Source: Proteobacteria bacterium DTSAM18 (GTDB taxonomy: Bacteria; Myxococcota_A; UBA796; GCA-2862545). From it: a stretch of DNA of 64,000 nucleotides. A program made the translations under genes and the position numbers. The stretch spans positions 1-64,000 of the forward strand of contig JARACJ010000002.1 in NCBI GenBank assembly GCA_028767165.1, read 5' to 3'. The notes beneath the pieces were generated by a model, which worked only from the letters and a program-made list of their open reading frames with translations, had not been told where the DNA came from and did no database searches. Positions 1 through 11,011 of this stretch are shown here, piece by piece; position 1 is the stretch's first letter, and every line of letters starts with the position of its first letter.

Positions 1-316
<316 letters not shown>

Positions 317-353
317 ATTCGATCTCTATTGGTTACCTTCCGAAGAAGGCTGG

Positions 354-372
354 CTCGTGTCAGTGACACGAG
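354..372 (-). other. Perfect 9-bp hairpin in the rRNA leader
   Basis: CTCGTGTCA (354-362) pairs perfectly with TGACACGAG (364-372) around a single unpaired base. It lies about 40 bases upstream of the mature 16S 5' end. It may be part of the leader structure involved in rRNA folding or processing. The tiny loop also makes it a near-palindrome that could bind a protein. Confidence 0.5.
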
Positions 373-411
373 TTGTGTCATCGACGGGTATTCATTCACT
401 CACTATCTGCA

Positions 412-423
412 TTTCAAAGACCG
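412..423 (-). promoter_or_regulatory. boxA-like antitermination element of the rRNA leader
   Basis: The minus strand reads CGGTCTTTGAAA here. This resembles the boxA element (consensus close to TGCTCTTTGA) that recruits the NusB/NusE antitermination complex in bacterial rRNA leaders. It sits between the promoter at 529-558 and the mature 16S end at about 316, the expected place. The match is by eye and the first bases deviate. Confidence 0.5.
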
Positions 424-528
424 AGAAGCACCGGCCCGGAGGCCTCGTCTTCGTGTCTTGCCTTGAGACGCTGTCACCGTTGTGACGCGTCGGCGAAGCG
501 CTGAGCGCCGTCGCCGTCAGGCCCACGC

Positions 529-558
529 CTTATAATGACCCCTGCCAGAGGCTGGCAA
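529..558 (-). promoter_or_regulatory. rRNA operon promoter
   Basis: On the minus strand a TTGCCA hexamer (558-553) is followed 18 bases later by TATAAG (534-529), or 17 bases later by TTATAA. This fits a sigma-70 type promoter firing toward the 16S gene about 210 bases downstream. The spacer contains an inverted repeat, TGCCAG-AGG-CTGGCA (543-557), overlapping the -35 element, which could be a regulator site. A GC-rich discriminator follows the -10. Confidence 0.7.
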
Positions 559-701
559 GCAAATCGGCCAACTTTTTTGGCTGACCGACAGAAGGTCCGG
601 ACAAAGCAAGGAAATCGCCCACCGGAAGCAGCACGCGAAGCCCTTTTCGGCCCCCCTGACGCCACTTGAGCACGATTCCAGGTGGCAGCGCGCTAAGACG
701 G

Positions 702-1880
702 ATGAGCCCAACACACAGGATGGTCCTCGTGTCTTCGCCAACTCCGGTCACCAGCTGGATCCACACGCAGCCCTGCACCATCTGGCACGGCGACAACCTC
801 GAGCTGCTCCGGATGGGTCCGGAGACGTCATACGGGCCGGTCAAGCTGGCCTACCTGGATCCACCGTACAACACCGGTCGGGAGCTCGAGCACTACGCGG
901 ATCGGCGTGCGTCCGCCGACTGGCTCTCGTTCATGCGGGAACGCCTGGTCGCGCTGCGTGCGTGGATGCGTCCGGACGGGTTCGTGGTGGCCCAGATCGA
1001 CGACAAGGAGCACGCCTACCTGCAGGTGCTGATGGACGAGGTGTTCGGCCGGAGCAACCGCCTGCACACCGTCGTGGTGAAGATGGCGGAAGTGAGTGGT
1101 CTGAAGCTCAGCCATGCCGACAGCCGGTTGATGAAGACCAAGGAATACGTGCTCATCTACAGGATGGGTCCGGACGCGCGGCTGACGCCCGAGCGACAGC
1201 TCAAGCCCGAGGCGCAGCTGCACCGCTACCTGCGCTACTACACCAAGGTGATCGAGGACCCCTCCGCGCCCGTCGAGGCCTGGCGGATCGTGCCCATCCG
1301 CAAGGTATTGGAGGGTCTCGGGCGACCGGTGGACGAGGCGACCATGCGGGCGTTCCAGCTCGAGCACGCGGACCGCGTGGTCTACCGCACCAACAACAAG
1401 CTGCTCGCCGGCATGACCTTCGACACGCCCACCGCGGAGGTCATCTCTCCGCAGGGGCGTCGCTACATCTGGTGGGAGGGTCGCCAGATGCTGTTCCTGT
1501 CGGACCACATCCACGAAGCCCAGTCCGACCTGTGGACCGACATCAGCACCATCAACCTCAACAAGGAAGGGGGCGTGGCGTTCCGGAACGGGAAGAAGCC
1601 CGAACGACTGCTCGCCCGCATCCTCGAGCTAACCACGGCGCCAGGCGACCTCGTCCTCGATCCGTTCGCGGGCTCCGGGTCCACCGGTGCGGTGGCGGCG
1701 AAGCTCGGCCGGTCGTGGTGGTTGATGGAGAAGGGACGTCAGGCCACCACCCACATCCGCACGCGCCTCGACCGGCTGTTCGACGGCGATGAGGTGGGCG
1801 GTCTTCCCTATGAGGTCGATCGACTGGTGGGGGCGGACTATCGATTCCTCACACCCCATGTCGCCGAGGAGGCCCCATGA
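702..1880 (+). CDS. Site-specific DNA methyltransferase, type III Mod-like (beta class)
   Basis: This S-adenosylmethionine-dependent DNA methyltransferase should methylate adenine N6 or cytosine N4. The catalytic motif IV (DPPY, in YLDPPYNTG) lies near the N terminus and the SAM-binding motif I (DPFAGSGSTG) near the C terminus, the order of beta-class enzymes such as type III Mod subunits. The central 180 residues would hold target recognition. No Res helicase or other restriction gene is adjacent, so it looks like a solitary methylase. The start is uncertain: a TTG at 666 and ATGs at 702 and 720 are in frame and none has a clear ribosome binding site. Its stop overlaps the next start (ATGA), implying an operon with the DsbA-like and NadR-like genes. 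Confidence 0.9.
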   Translation: MSPTHRMVLVSSPTPVTSWIHTQPCTIWHGDNLELLRMGPETSYGPVKLAYLDPPYNTGRELEHYADRRASADWLSFMRERLVALRAWMRPDGFVVAQIDDKEHAYLQVLMDEVFGRSNRLHTVVVKMAEVSGLKLSHADSRLMKTKEYVLIYRMGPDARLTPERQLKPEAQLHRYLRYYTKVIEDPSAPVEAWRIVPIRKVLEGLGRPVDEATMRAFQLEHADRVVYRTNNKLLAGMTFDTPTAEVISPQGRRYIWWEGRQMLFLSDHIHEAQSDLWTDISTINLNKEGGVAFRNGKKPERLLARILELTTAPGDLVLDPFAGSGSTGAVAAKLGRSWWLMEKGRQATTHIRTRLDRLFDGDEVGGLPYEVDRLVGADYRFLTPHVAEEAP

Positions 1881-2473
1881 GTGACAACCCCCTGCAGATC
1901 GTGTCCGACTACGCGTGTCCCTGGTGCTACCTCGGCTGGCTCCGGGCGAAGAAGCTGGCCGACGAGGTCGACATCCAGCTCATCCCCTTCCAGCTCGATC
2001 CGTCCGTGCCGGCCGAAGGCAAGGACGTCGGCCGCGAGCTGCGCGCCCGAGGCCTCGATCTCGACGCCGCGCAGGCACGCCTGCAAGCCATGTTCGCCGA
2101 GGAAGGGGTGACCTACCCCACCCACGACGAGCTCCGGGGCTGGAACACCGGTCCTGCACACCTGCTCGCAGGCATCCTGATCGAGTCCGGGGCTGGACTC
2201 GACGTCCACACCCGCCTGTTCGAGGCCTACCACCTGCAGCGAGCCGAGCTCTCCAGCCTCGACACCCTCGCAGACATCGCGGCAGAGTGGGGCGCCACGC
2301 GGGAGCAGGTGGAGCAGATCGTCGCGGACCCGGATGGTGGGCAGCGCCTGCAGCAGCTGCAGGACCAGCTCCACCGCATGGGCGTGCGGAGCGTGCCCAC
2401 CTTCATCCGGAACGGACAGGGCATGCAGGGCGCCCAACCGCTCGACGTCATCCGGGACTTCGCGACCCGATGA
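1877..2473 (+). CDS. DsbA family oxidoreductase (FrnE-like)
   Basis: The 198-residue protein carries a CPWC dithiol motif right after the first strand (DYACPWCYLGW), as in the cytoplasmic FrnE / 2-hydroxychromene-2-carboxylate isomerase branch of the DsbA thioredoxin superfamily. A conserved 'SVPTF' segment near residue 180 supplies the cis-proline typical of thioredoxin folds. There is no signal peptide, so it should act in the cytoplasm, probably as a thiol-disulfide oxidoreductase or glutathione-linked enzyme. It overlaps the methyltransferase stop by ATGA and the next gene by ATGA, so the three genes are translationally coupled. The substrate cannot be told from sequence. Confidence 0.9.
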   Translation: MSDNPLQIVSDYACPWCYLGWLRAKKLADEVDIQLIPFQLDPSVPAEGKDVGRELRARGLDLDAAQARLQAMFAEEGVTYPTHDELRGWNTGPAHLLAGILIESGAGLDVHTRLFEAYHLQRAELSSLDTLADIAAEWGATREQVEQIVADPDGGQRLQQLQDQLHRMGVRSVPTFIRNGQGMQGAQPLDVIRDFATR

Positions 2474-2995
2474 CCCCGGTCACCGTCGCGGTCATCGGAC
2501 CGGAGTCCTCCGGGAAGACCACCCTGAGCCGTGACCTGGCGGTCCGGCTCGACGCCGGCTGGGTGCCGGAGGCCGCTCGCGACTTCCTGGCCGCTCTCGG
2601 CAGACCCTACCGGGAGAGCGATCTGCTGGACCTTGCCCGTGCACAGATCGCCTCGGAGGATCAGGCGCGCGCATGCCGGGATCGCGTCGTGGCCGACACC
2701 AACCTGATCGTGATCGAGGTGTGGTCGCAGTGGTCCTACGGCCGTGTCGCCCCCTGGATCACCGCGGAGGTGGAGCGGAGGACCTACGACCTCACGCTCC
2801 TGCTGGCACCCGACCTGCCCTGGACCTTCGATCCCCTCCGGGAGCATCCCGATCCGGGCGCTCGCCAGCGCATCTTCGACGCCTATCGCAGCCGCCTGGA
2901 ACAGGTCGGCGCCCCCTACGCAGTGGTGGAGGGCGCCGGAGAGGAGCGGCTGGCCTGCGCGCTTCGGGCGCTACAGGCCAGGACGACGCTGCGCC

Positions 2996-3003
<8 letters not shown>
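2470..3003 (+). CDS. NadR-like P-loop kinase (probable nicotinamide riboside kinase)
   Basis: The 177-residue protein starts at the ATGA overlap with the DsbA-like gene. It has a Walker A loop (GPESSGKTTL) at residues 9-18 followed by the 'VPEAARDF' segment characteristic of the C-terminal ATPase domain of NadR (AAA_28 family). NadR of enteric bacteria also has a DNA-binding and an adenylyltransferase domain; both are absent, so only the ribosylnicotinamide kinase-like part is present. The likely reaction is phosphorylation of nicotinamide riboside for NAD salvage, by family analogy. The 3' end overlaps the convergent FKBP gene by 8 bases. Confidence 0.8.
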
Positions 3004-3733
<730 letters not shown>

Positions 3734-3810
3734 GGACATCCTCCTACGTGGCGCCAGGAGCGCGGTGCGGCGACGCATTCGCCGGCTCGTCCGCGGGCGG
3801 CAATCGCCGC

Positions 3811-3839
3811 TTGGCCCTGGCGGGAAACAAAGCTAACCT
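3811..3839 (+). promoter_or_regulatory. Candidate promoter of the sulfatase-fold gene
   Basis: TTGGCC (3811-3816) and TAACCT (3834-3839) are separated by 17 bases. The region is AT-richer than its surroundings (GGGAAACAAAGC). Transcription would start near 3847, leaving a leader of about 34 bases before the ATG at 3881. The hexamers are imperfect. Confidence 0.35.
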
Positions 3840-3880
3840 GCGCCCGACCAACTTGAGTGGGCGTGGCCGACAAACGCCCG

Positions 3881-6022
3881 ATGGAGCACGTGTTGCACCT
3901 TTCCCGAAACATCATCCAGGGCGCCATGGGCGGACTGTTCGCCGGATCCATCGTGGGTCTCATCGAGGCGATCTACCTGCTGTCCTCCTCCGGCGCACCC
4001 GACCTGCTGTCTCCCTTCTACGCCGTGGTGCTCTACGGCCTCATCGGCCTGGGCTTCGGTCTCGGCGGCGGCATCGCCCTGACGATCGCCGAGAAGCTGT
4101 TCAAGAAGCTGAACCGCCAGGATGAGGCGTTCGCCTTCGCCGTGGGCGAGGTCTTCGCGATCCTGCCCATCGCCGGCTTCGTGCTGATGTACATCGTGCG
4201 AAAGGTGGTCTTCCACGAGCAGGGCCTGCCCGTCACCGGCCTCGCAGGCATCGCCATCACGCTGCTCGTGGTGTGCGGCCTCGCCATGACCCTCGGCGTC
4301 GGCATGCTTCGCGGTCCCTTCAAGTTCCTGCTGCAGGGCAAGGGGGCACTCGGTGCCTGGCTCGGCCTCGCCGCCGCCACCTTCGGCCTGTCCTTCGTGC
4401 CCACCGGCGCCGATCCCCGCGCCAGCTGGGACCACGACAAGCCCGTGCCCGCCGACCTGAAGGACGCCCCGAACGTCCTGGTGATCGCCATCGACACCCT
4501 GCGCGCCGACTACCTCGGCATGTACGGCAAGGACGGCGACCTCTCCCCCGTGCTCGACAGCATCGGCGCCGACGGCGTCATCTTCGAGGACCACTTCGCC
4601 CACGCCTCCTGGACCCGCTCCAGTTTCGCGTCCCTGTGGACCAGCCAGCTGCCCTCCGGCCACAACTCCGGCACCAAGGCGGCGATGCTGCCCGACGATC
4701 TGGTGCTCATGAGCGAGGCCCTGCAGGACGCCGGCGTCACCACGGCCAACCTGGCCAACAACATCAACGTCACCAGCACGTTCAACTTCGACCAGGGCTA
4801 CGACACCTTCATCTACGAGTCCCCGGACTACGCGTTCGGCGCCACCGAGTCGGTGTTCGGCCTCACCTTCTACAAGGTGATCCACAAGCTGCACGAGCGC
4901 ATGGGCGGCGCCAAGTCCGTCTCGAGCTTCTACCAGCCGGCCGAGGTGGTCCTGGATGATGCCAAGGGCTTCATCGAGGCCAACAAAGACTCCCGCTGGA
5001 TGCTCGGTGTGCACCTGATGGAGCCCCACGACCCCTACTTCGAGCACCCCTACCTCGATGGCTCCGGCGACGCCGAGTTCAACGGTGTGGGCTTCGCACG
5101 CGCCGAGGTCGAGTCCCCCGAGCTGTCCCAGGCCGACTACCTGAAGAAGGTGTACGTCGACGAGATCAAGCACATGGATCTCAAGCTGAAGCCGTTCATC
5201 GAGTGGATGAAGGCCGAGGGCCTGTACGACGACACCGTGATCGTCATCACCGCCGACCACGGCGAGGAATTCGGTGAGCACGGTGGCTTCTGGCACGGCG
5301 TCACGCTGTACGAGGAGCAGATCCACATTCCCCTCGTCATCAAGCTCGCCGGCAACGAGCTGGCCGGCACCCGCGTGGACTGGCAGTCCCGCGCCATCGA
5401 CGTCGCGCCCACCATCACCTCCCTGATGGGCGTGTCCGCTCCCGATCAGTGGCAGGGCGCCGACCTGCTGGCCGACGTCCGCAAGGAGCTCGAGCAGACC
5501 GCGGCCGACGCCAAGGTGGTCGAGGATCTCAAGGCCCGCGTCGCCGAGCTGCAGGGTGCCGTCGAGGCACGTCCTCGCGACGCGGAGCTCAAGGCCTCCC
5601 TCGAGGCCGCCCAGGCAGACCTCGTCAACGCCGAGACCGCCGACGAGTGTGCTGCCTACAAGAAGGCCCTCGAGCGCATGGTCATCGCCGAGGAGGACTT
5701 CGAGGGCAACGTGATCTCCGCCATCCGCGCCGACGGCTTCAAGTACCTCCGCGCGAACGAGGGCAACCCCCGCGGTCTGCCCACCGAGGAGCTCTTCGAC
5801 ATGGTCACCGACGCCGGTGAGACGAAGAACCTCATGGGCGACGACGGCAAGATCTGCGGCATCTACGTGTCCGACCTGCCCAAGAGCCTCGGCCAGACCA
5901 TGGGCGACGAGATCGTCAAGGCGGCCTCCACGGGCGCCACCGGCGGCACCGCCGAGATGTCGGACGCCGAGAAGGCCAAGCTGTGTGCGCTCGGCTACCT
6001 GAGCGGCCCCGACTGCGAGTGA
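3881..6022 (+). CDS. Membrane-anchored sulfatase / phosphoglycerol transferase-fold protein
   Basis: About 160 N-terminal residues form four membrane segments. An alkaline-phosphatase superfamily domain follows, with the metal-binding 'VIAIDTLRADYLG' and the 'ITADHGEEFGEHGGFWHG' motif of sulfatases. At the nucleophile position the sequence is ASWTRSSFASL, so the usual Cys/Ser-x-Pro-x-Arg for formylglycine is absent and a Thr or Ser must act, as in LtaS- and phosphoethanolamine-transferase-like enzymes. Near the C terminus a helical, coiled-coil-like segment of about 65 residues is inserted. The active domain should face the periplasm and could modify lipids or glycans. A GTG start 8 codons upstream (3857) is possible; neither start has a clear ribosome site. 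A strong terminator follows. Confidence 0.85.
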   Translation: MEHVLHLSRNIIQGAMGGLFAGSIVGLIEAIYLLSSSGAPDLLSPFYAVVLYGLIGLGFGLGGGIALTIAEKLFKKLNRQDEAFAFAVGEVFAILPIAGFVLMYIVRKVVFHEQGLPVTGLAGIAITLLVVCGLAMTLGVGMLRGPFKFLLQGKGALGAWLGLAAATFGLSFVPTGADPRASWDHDKPVPADLKDAPNVLVIAIDTLRADYLGMYGKDGDLSPVLDSIGADGVIFEDHFAHASWTRSSFASLWTSQLPSGHNSGTKAAMLPDDLVLMSEALQDAGVTTANLANNINVTSTFNFDQGYDTFIYESPDYAFGATESVFGLTFYKVIHKLHERMGGAKSVSSFYQPAEVVLDDAKGFIEANKDSRWMLGVHLMEPHDPYFEHPYLDGSGDAEFNGVGFARAEVESPELSQADYLKKVYVDEIKHMDLKLKPFIEWMKAEGLYDDTVIVITADHGEEFGEHGGFWHGVTLYEEQIHIPLVIKLAGNELAGTRVDWQSRAIDVAPTITSLMGVSAPDQWQGADLLADVRKELEQTAADAKVVEDLKARVAELQGAVEARPRDAELKASLEAAQADLVNAETADECAAYKKALERMVIAEEDFEGNVISAIRADGFKYLRANEGNPRGLPTEELFDMVTDAGETKNLMGDDGKICGIYVSDLPKSLGQTMGDEIVKAASTGATGGTAEMSDAEKAKLCALGYLSGPDCE

Positions 6023-6047
6023 GGCAGCACGCGGCTCGCTGAGCACA

Positions 6048-6080
6048 GGCCCCGGTCACCTCGACCGGGGCCTTCTTCGT

Positions 6081-6081
<1 letters not shown>
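6048..6081 (+). terminator. Rho-independent terminator after the sulfatase-fold gene
   Basis: GGCCCCGGTC (6048-6057) pairs with GACCGGGGCC (6063-6072) around a five-base loop, and the plus strand continues TTCTTCGTT. It lies between two convergent genes, and its downstream edge touches the stop of the subtilisin gene. The T-rich tail is on the plus strand, so it mainly serves the sulfatase-fold gene. Confidence 0.8.
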
Positions 6082-7649
<1,568 letters not shown>

Positions 7650-7851
7650 CCCGTCCTCCCAAGGAACTTCCTCGAGAAAGGAGACGGATGGACGAGGCGC
7701 GGGGAACACCCCCCTGCCGGGTGACGCACCTGCGGGATCACACGAACAGGGAAGCGTCCCATCTCGACCCACATGCGCCCGGTCCGAGGCCGACCCGGAT
7801 ACAGGGGGCGGCGTCGAAGCGGCCGGTACCCCCGGCACAGGAGGACATGTC

Positions 7852-8721
7852 ATGAGGCCGTGGTGGGCATGGATCATCACAGCAGCGTGTGGCGGCGGTC
7901 ACGTCGCCCCGGAGACCCCACCCGAAGCCACGAAGCTCCGGGTCGTCACCACCACGCTTCCCGCCCGGTGGATGGTCGAGCAGCTCGCCGGGGATCTGGC
8001 GGAGGTGTCCACCATCCGTCCCCCTGGGGGGGATCACGCCTCGTGGCAGCCGAGCCAGGACGACATCGTGACCATGCAGATGGCCGACCTCATCGTGGTG
8101 AACGGCGCGGGCTACGAGCCATGGCTCGACGACGTGGTGCTCCCACGGGAACGGGTGCTCGACACCAGTCAGGCGCTGGTGCAGCCCATCCCGCAGGACG
8201 CCGAGGGCGTGCCCCGGACACCGTTTCTCTGGGCCTCCCCGAGACGTGCGGCGAACCTCGCGTTCGGGATCCACGGCGGCCTGCTGCACCTCATGCCCGA
8301 CCACCAGGACGCCCTCGACACGGAGCTCAACGATCTCGCGCGGCTACTCGAGACCACGGAGTTCGACTACGCCAACGCCATTCGCACACCCGACCCCGTG
8401 TCCGTGGCCGTCACCTCACCGCACTACGGCTACCTGCTGTACGACATGCACATCGACGCCCTGACCGTGCACCCCACCGAAGCGGGACTTCCTGCAGAGG
8501 AGCGGGCAGCGGTGGAGCGCTGGATGACCTCCACGCCCGCCCCCCACCAGATGTGGTGGCCGGCCGAGCCCACGCCACAGCAGCGCGCGGGTCTTCCCGA
8601 GGGCATCGACCACCTGCAGGTCCACCTGCTCGACGCCCCGATCGACGGCACCTACGACTACATCGGACAGGTCAAGCACAACGCCTCGGTCATCCGGCGG
8701 GCCCGCAGCGACGCGCCGTGA
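7852..8721 (+). CDS. Zinc/metal ABC transporter substrate-binding lipoprotein (ZnuA-like)
   Basis: The 289-residue protein starts with AGGAGG seven bases upstream of ATG and a short lipoprotein signal (ITAAC). The body resembles cluster A-I metal-binding proteins such as ZnuA/TroA: 'RVVTTTLPARWMVEQLAG' at the start, 'ADLIVVNGAGYEPWL', and 'VSVAVTSPHYGYL'. Candidate metal-binding histidines occur in the 'GGDHASW', 'GIHGGLLHL' and 'SPHYGY' segments. No permease or ATPase gene is adjacent, so it would have to serve a transporter encoded elsewhere or act as a metal buffer. A ZIP-like permease lies 12 kb away. The metal is inferred from family resemblance. Confidence 0.8.
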   Translation: MRPWWAWIITAACGGGHVAPETPPEATKLRVVTTTLPARWMVEQLAGDLAEVSTIRPPGGDHASWQPSQDDIVTMQMADLIVVNGAGYEPWLDDVVLPRERVLDTSQALVQPIPQDAEGVPRTPFLWASPRRAANLAFGIHGGLLHLMPDHQDALDTELNDLARLLETTEFDYANAIRTPDPVSVAVTSPHYGYLLYDMHIDALTVHPTEAGLPAEERAAVERWMTSTPAPHQMWWPAEPTPQQRAGLPEGIDHLQVHLLDAPIDGTYDYIGQVKHNASVIRRARSDAP

Positions 8722-8733
8722 AGCACGGGCCGC

Positions 8734-10278
8734 TCAGAAGGTCTCGTTGAGCTGGACGTAGATGGCGTTCGACCCGTCCTTGCCGAAGCCCCAGTCGATG
8801 GCGATGTTCGCCCGGGAGTGCTTGGTGAAGAGCAGCCGGATGCCGAAGCCGCCGGCCGGGTTCACGTACTTGAACTCCAGGTCGCGCTCGGTGACCGAGT
8901 GCACGTTGACGAAGGCGACGGCGCCGAGCCAGGCCCGCACGCGGTAGCGGAACTCCACCTCTCCGTAGAGCATGTGGTTGCCCAGGTAGCGCGCGGCCAC
9001 GTAGCCACGGGCCGCACGCTGGAACAGGTCCTGTCCGGTGCCCGGGAGTTCGAAGTAGGGCACGTCGCCGAAGGTGAACCAGCCGAGCGCCCACCACGCC
9101 AGGATGAAGCGGGGCTGGTTCAGCAGCTTGTGGTAGCCACGCGCGTCCAGGTACAGGCTGTGCCACTCGTAGGTCGAGCCGAGTCCCTTGAAGGAACCCC
9201 GGTAGCTGGCCTCGGCGAAGTAGCCCTCGTAGGCGTTGAGCTGGTTGTCCCGTGAGTCCCACAGCACGCCCACCTGCAGGCCGTTGGACAGGTAGTTCCT
9301 CGTGGTGCCGTAGGGATATTGCTGGAACGGGGTCTCGAAGTACTTGCGCTGGATCTCCGCGGAGGAGATGGAGGCGTCCTCCACGTCGTCCATGAGACCC
9401 TCGTCCACCAGCTGCTGTGGACTGTAGCCCTTGTCCTCGAGGTCCTGGATGTAGTCCGAGGCCTCGTAGACCGACAGGCCGTCTCCATCCGCGATGTCGC
9501 CCCGCAGGTCCCAGATGCGGGAACGGGTCTCGCGGGCCCCCAGATCATCGATGCCGTAGGCGTAGTCGACGGCCCAACCGACCCCGACGTGCAGGTCCTT
9601 CCAGACCTTGCGGTAGGCGATCTGGCGGAAGGTGAACTGGTCCCGTGTCGTGAGCGTCGCACGGTCCTCCGGCGTGTTGCCGCCGATGCCATAGGCCTCC
9701 TGGGGAAAGCGCTGCCACCGGGTGATGCCGCGGATCGACCAGCGATCCTGGTCGAAGTACACGAAGTTGATGATCTGGCTGATGAGCTGGCCCTTCGTGC
9801 CGTACAGGAACTGTCCGTAGGCGGAGCTCAGGTTGGTCTCCGCGGGATCCCCCGCGTACAGCGCCATGTTGGCGGTGGCACCGATCGCGAACCCCAGCAG
9901 GGGCGAGACGCGGAACGACGGCGCGATGCTCGCGAACACGCGCTTGTCCGGGGGGATCTCCTCGGGCTGGAGCGCGAGCAACCAGGTGAAGACGCCCCAG
10001 TCCTCGTTCGGGTACAGGGTCCGCTCCCCCCGGAAGACCCGCCAGAAGAAGTTGCCCTCCGAAGGCGCTTCCGCGAGCTCCTCCCTGGCCTCCTCCTTCG
10101 CCTGTCGGCGCTCCTCCTTCGTGGGCTTGGGCGGCTTGGCCTCGTCATCGCGCCTGGCGAGCACACCCCCATCGGAATCCTCGCCAGTGGATGCGGGCAC
10201 ACCGGGCTCGCCCTCCCCGGCGAGTGCGCCGGAGGTGCCCAGCCAGGCAACGAGCCACAGTCCCCATCTCGCCATCAT
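8734..10278 (-). CDS. BamA/TamA (Omp85)-family outer membrane beta-barrel protein
   Basis: The 514-residue protein has a signal peptide ending at about 'GALA', then a charged linker rich in Lys and Glu (residues 45-75), then a region of alternating aromatic strands ending in a terminal phenylalanine (QLNETF). This is the pattern of outer-membrane barrels recognised by BAM. The last third (PRFILAWWALGWFTFGDVPYFELP, shortened here, and 'GGFGIRLLFTKHSRANIAIDWG') matches the surface-antigen D15 barrel of Omp85 proteins. No POTRA repeats are evident, so it is a barrel-only member and its cargo is unknown. It is convergent with the ZnuA-like gene with a 12-base gap and divergent from the SleB-like gene. 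Confidence 0.85.
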   Translation of the reverse strand: MMARWGLWLVAWLGTSGALAGEGEPGVPASTGEDSDGGVLARRDDEAKPPKPTKEERRQAKEEAREELAEAPSEGNFFWRVFRGERTLYPNEDWGVFTWLLALQPEEIPPDKRVFASIAPSFRVSPLLGFAIGATANMALYAGDPAETNLSSAYGQFLYGTKGQLISQIINFVYFDQDRWSIRGITRWQRFPQEAYGIGGNTPEDRATLTTRDQFTFRQIAYRKVWKDLHVGVGWAVDYAYGIDDLGARETRSRIWDLRGDIADGDGLSVYEASDYIQDLEDKGYSPQQLVDEGLMDDVEDASISSAEIQRKYFETPFQQYPYGTTRNYLSNGLQVGVLWDSRDNQLNAYEGYFAEASYRGSFKGLGSTYEWHSLYLDARGYHKLLNQPRFILAWWALGWFTFGDVPYFELPGTGQDLFQRAARGYVAARYLGNHMLYGEVEFRYRVRAWLGAVAFVNVHSVTERDLEFKYVNPAGGFGIRLLFTKHSRANIAIDWGFGKDGSNAIYVQLNETF

Positions 10279-10375
10279 CCCAACCCCAGTGGATCAGATG
10301 CCCTCTCGGACCGCATGGTCGCGGGCTCAAGGCGCGGAAGTCGGCTACCGATGCCTGCGGAGACGGGAGGAACCC

Positions 10376-11011
10376 ATGTGGTTGTGTATGGCGGTGGCGA
10401 TGGCGGCCCCCTTGCCCGACTGTGTCGAGCGGGCCGAGGGGCAGACGACCGAACAGGCGATGCGACAGGCGACGGTCGACGAGCGGGAGCTGCTCGCCCG
10501 GCTGACCTACGCGGAGTCCATCTCCACCGAGCACCGGGACGACCCGCTCGTGTACAAGGGCATCGCCTGGGGCACGATGAACCGCGTGCGGCTCGGCATG
10601 CACAGCAAGGCAGCGGCTGGACGCTACGGGTCCGGCGTGTGGGGCGTGGTGTTCCAGCCGGGGCAGTTCAACCCGGCCGTCTCCAAGCGCTCACGTTTCT
10701 CGCGGCTGTTCCTGTGCCCGAGCGATCAGGCCGCGTGGGATCTCGCCCAGGCCGCCGCCGACGAGGCCCTGAAGGGAGAGAACAACCCGTTCCTTCAGAC
10801 GGACTGGGAGGAGCGCTACGGGGTGAGCCTCGTGGTGAATTTCTACTACCCCGACTCCACCCAGGCGAAGGGCCCCCTGGCGCCGTGGGAGAACGACGGC
10901 AACCTGGTCTTCACCGGGCCCGTACCCACGCCCGACGGCATGATCGACGCCGACAAGGTGAGGTTCTACCGGCTCCGCAAGGTGCCCAAGGACTTCAGGT
11001 CGCTGCCCTGA
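10376..11011 (+). CDS. SleB-like cell wall hydrolase (Hydrolase_2)
   Basis: The 211-residue protein has a short hydrophobic N terminus that looks like a signal peptide (MWLCMAVAMAAPLPDC). The body has the features of the Hydrolase_2/SleB family: 'LLARLTYAES' with the probable catalytic Glu, 'GIAWGTMNRVRLGM', and 'GVVFQPGQFNPAVS'. These enzymes cleave the glycan strand of peptidoglycan, usually as lytic transglycosylases. The ATG at 10376 has GGGAGG five bases upstream; longer in-frame readings run over the divergent barrel gene and are rejected. Its stop TGA directly abuts the stop of the convergent protease gene in a shared TGATCA. Confidence 0.82.
   Translation: MWLCMAVAMAAPLPDCVERAEGQTTEQAMRQATVDERELLARLTYAESISTEHRDDPLVYKGIAWGTMNRVRLGMHSKAAAGRYGSGVWGVVFQPGQFNPAVSKRSRFSRLFLCPSDQAAWDLAQAAADEALKGENNPFLQTDWEERYGVSLVVNFYYPDSTQAKGPLAPWENDGNLVFTGPVPTPDGMIDADKVRFYRLRKVPKDFRSLP

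Larger units (their letters stand above)
317..665 (-). other. rRNA leader and promoter region without protein genes
   Basis: This 349-base stretch lies between the 16S gene (minus) and the methyltransferase gene (plus). Read on the minus strand it contains a promoter at 529-558, a boxA-like element at 412-423 and a hairpin at 354-372 just before the mature 16S. Its base composition is lower in GC than the flanking coding DNA. The overlapping open frames on the minus strand have no coding signature, so I regard it as a transcribed rRNA leader. No tRNA is visible here. Confidence 0.8.

Noticed and set aside
3833-6046. Long open frame (737 codons) on the minus strand opposite the sulfatase-fold gene
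   Set aside because: High GC keeps the opposite strand open. The translation is Gly/Val/Leu/His-rich without domains, while the plus strand encodes clear sulfatase motifs.
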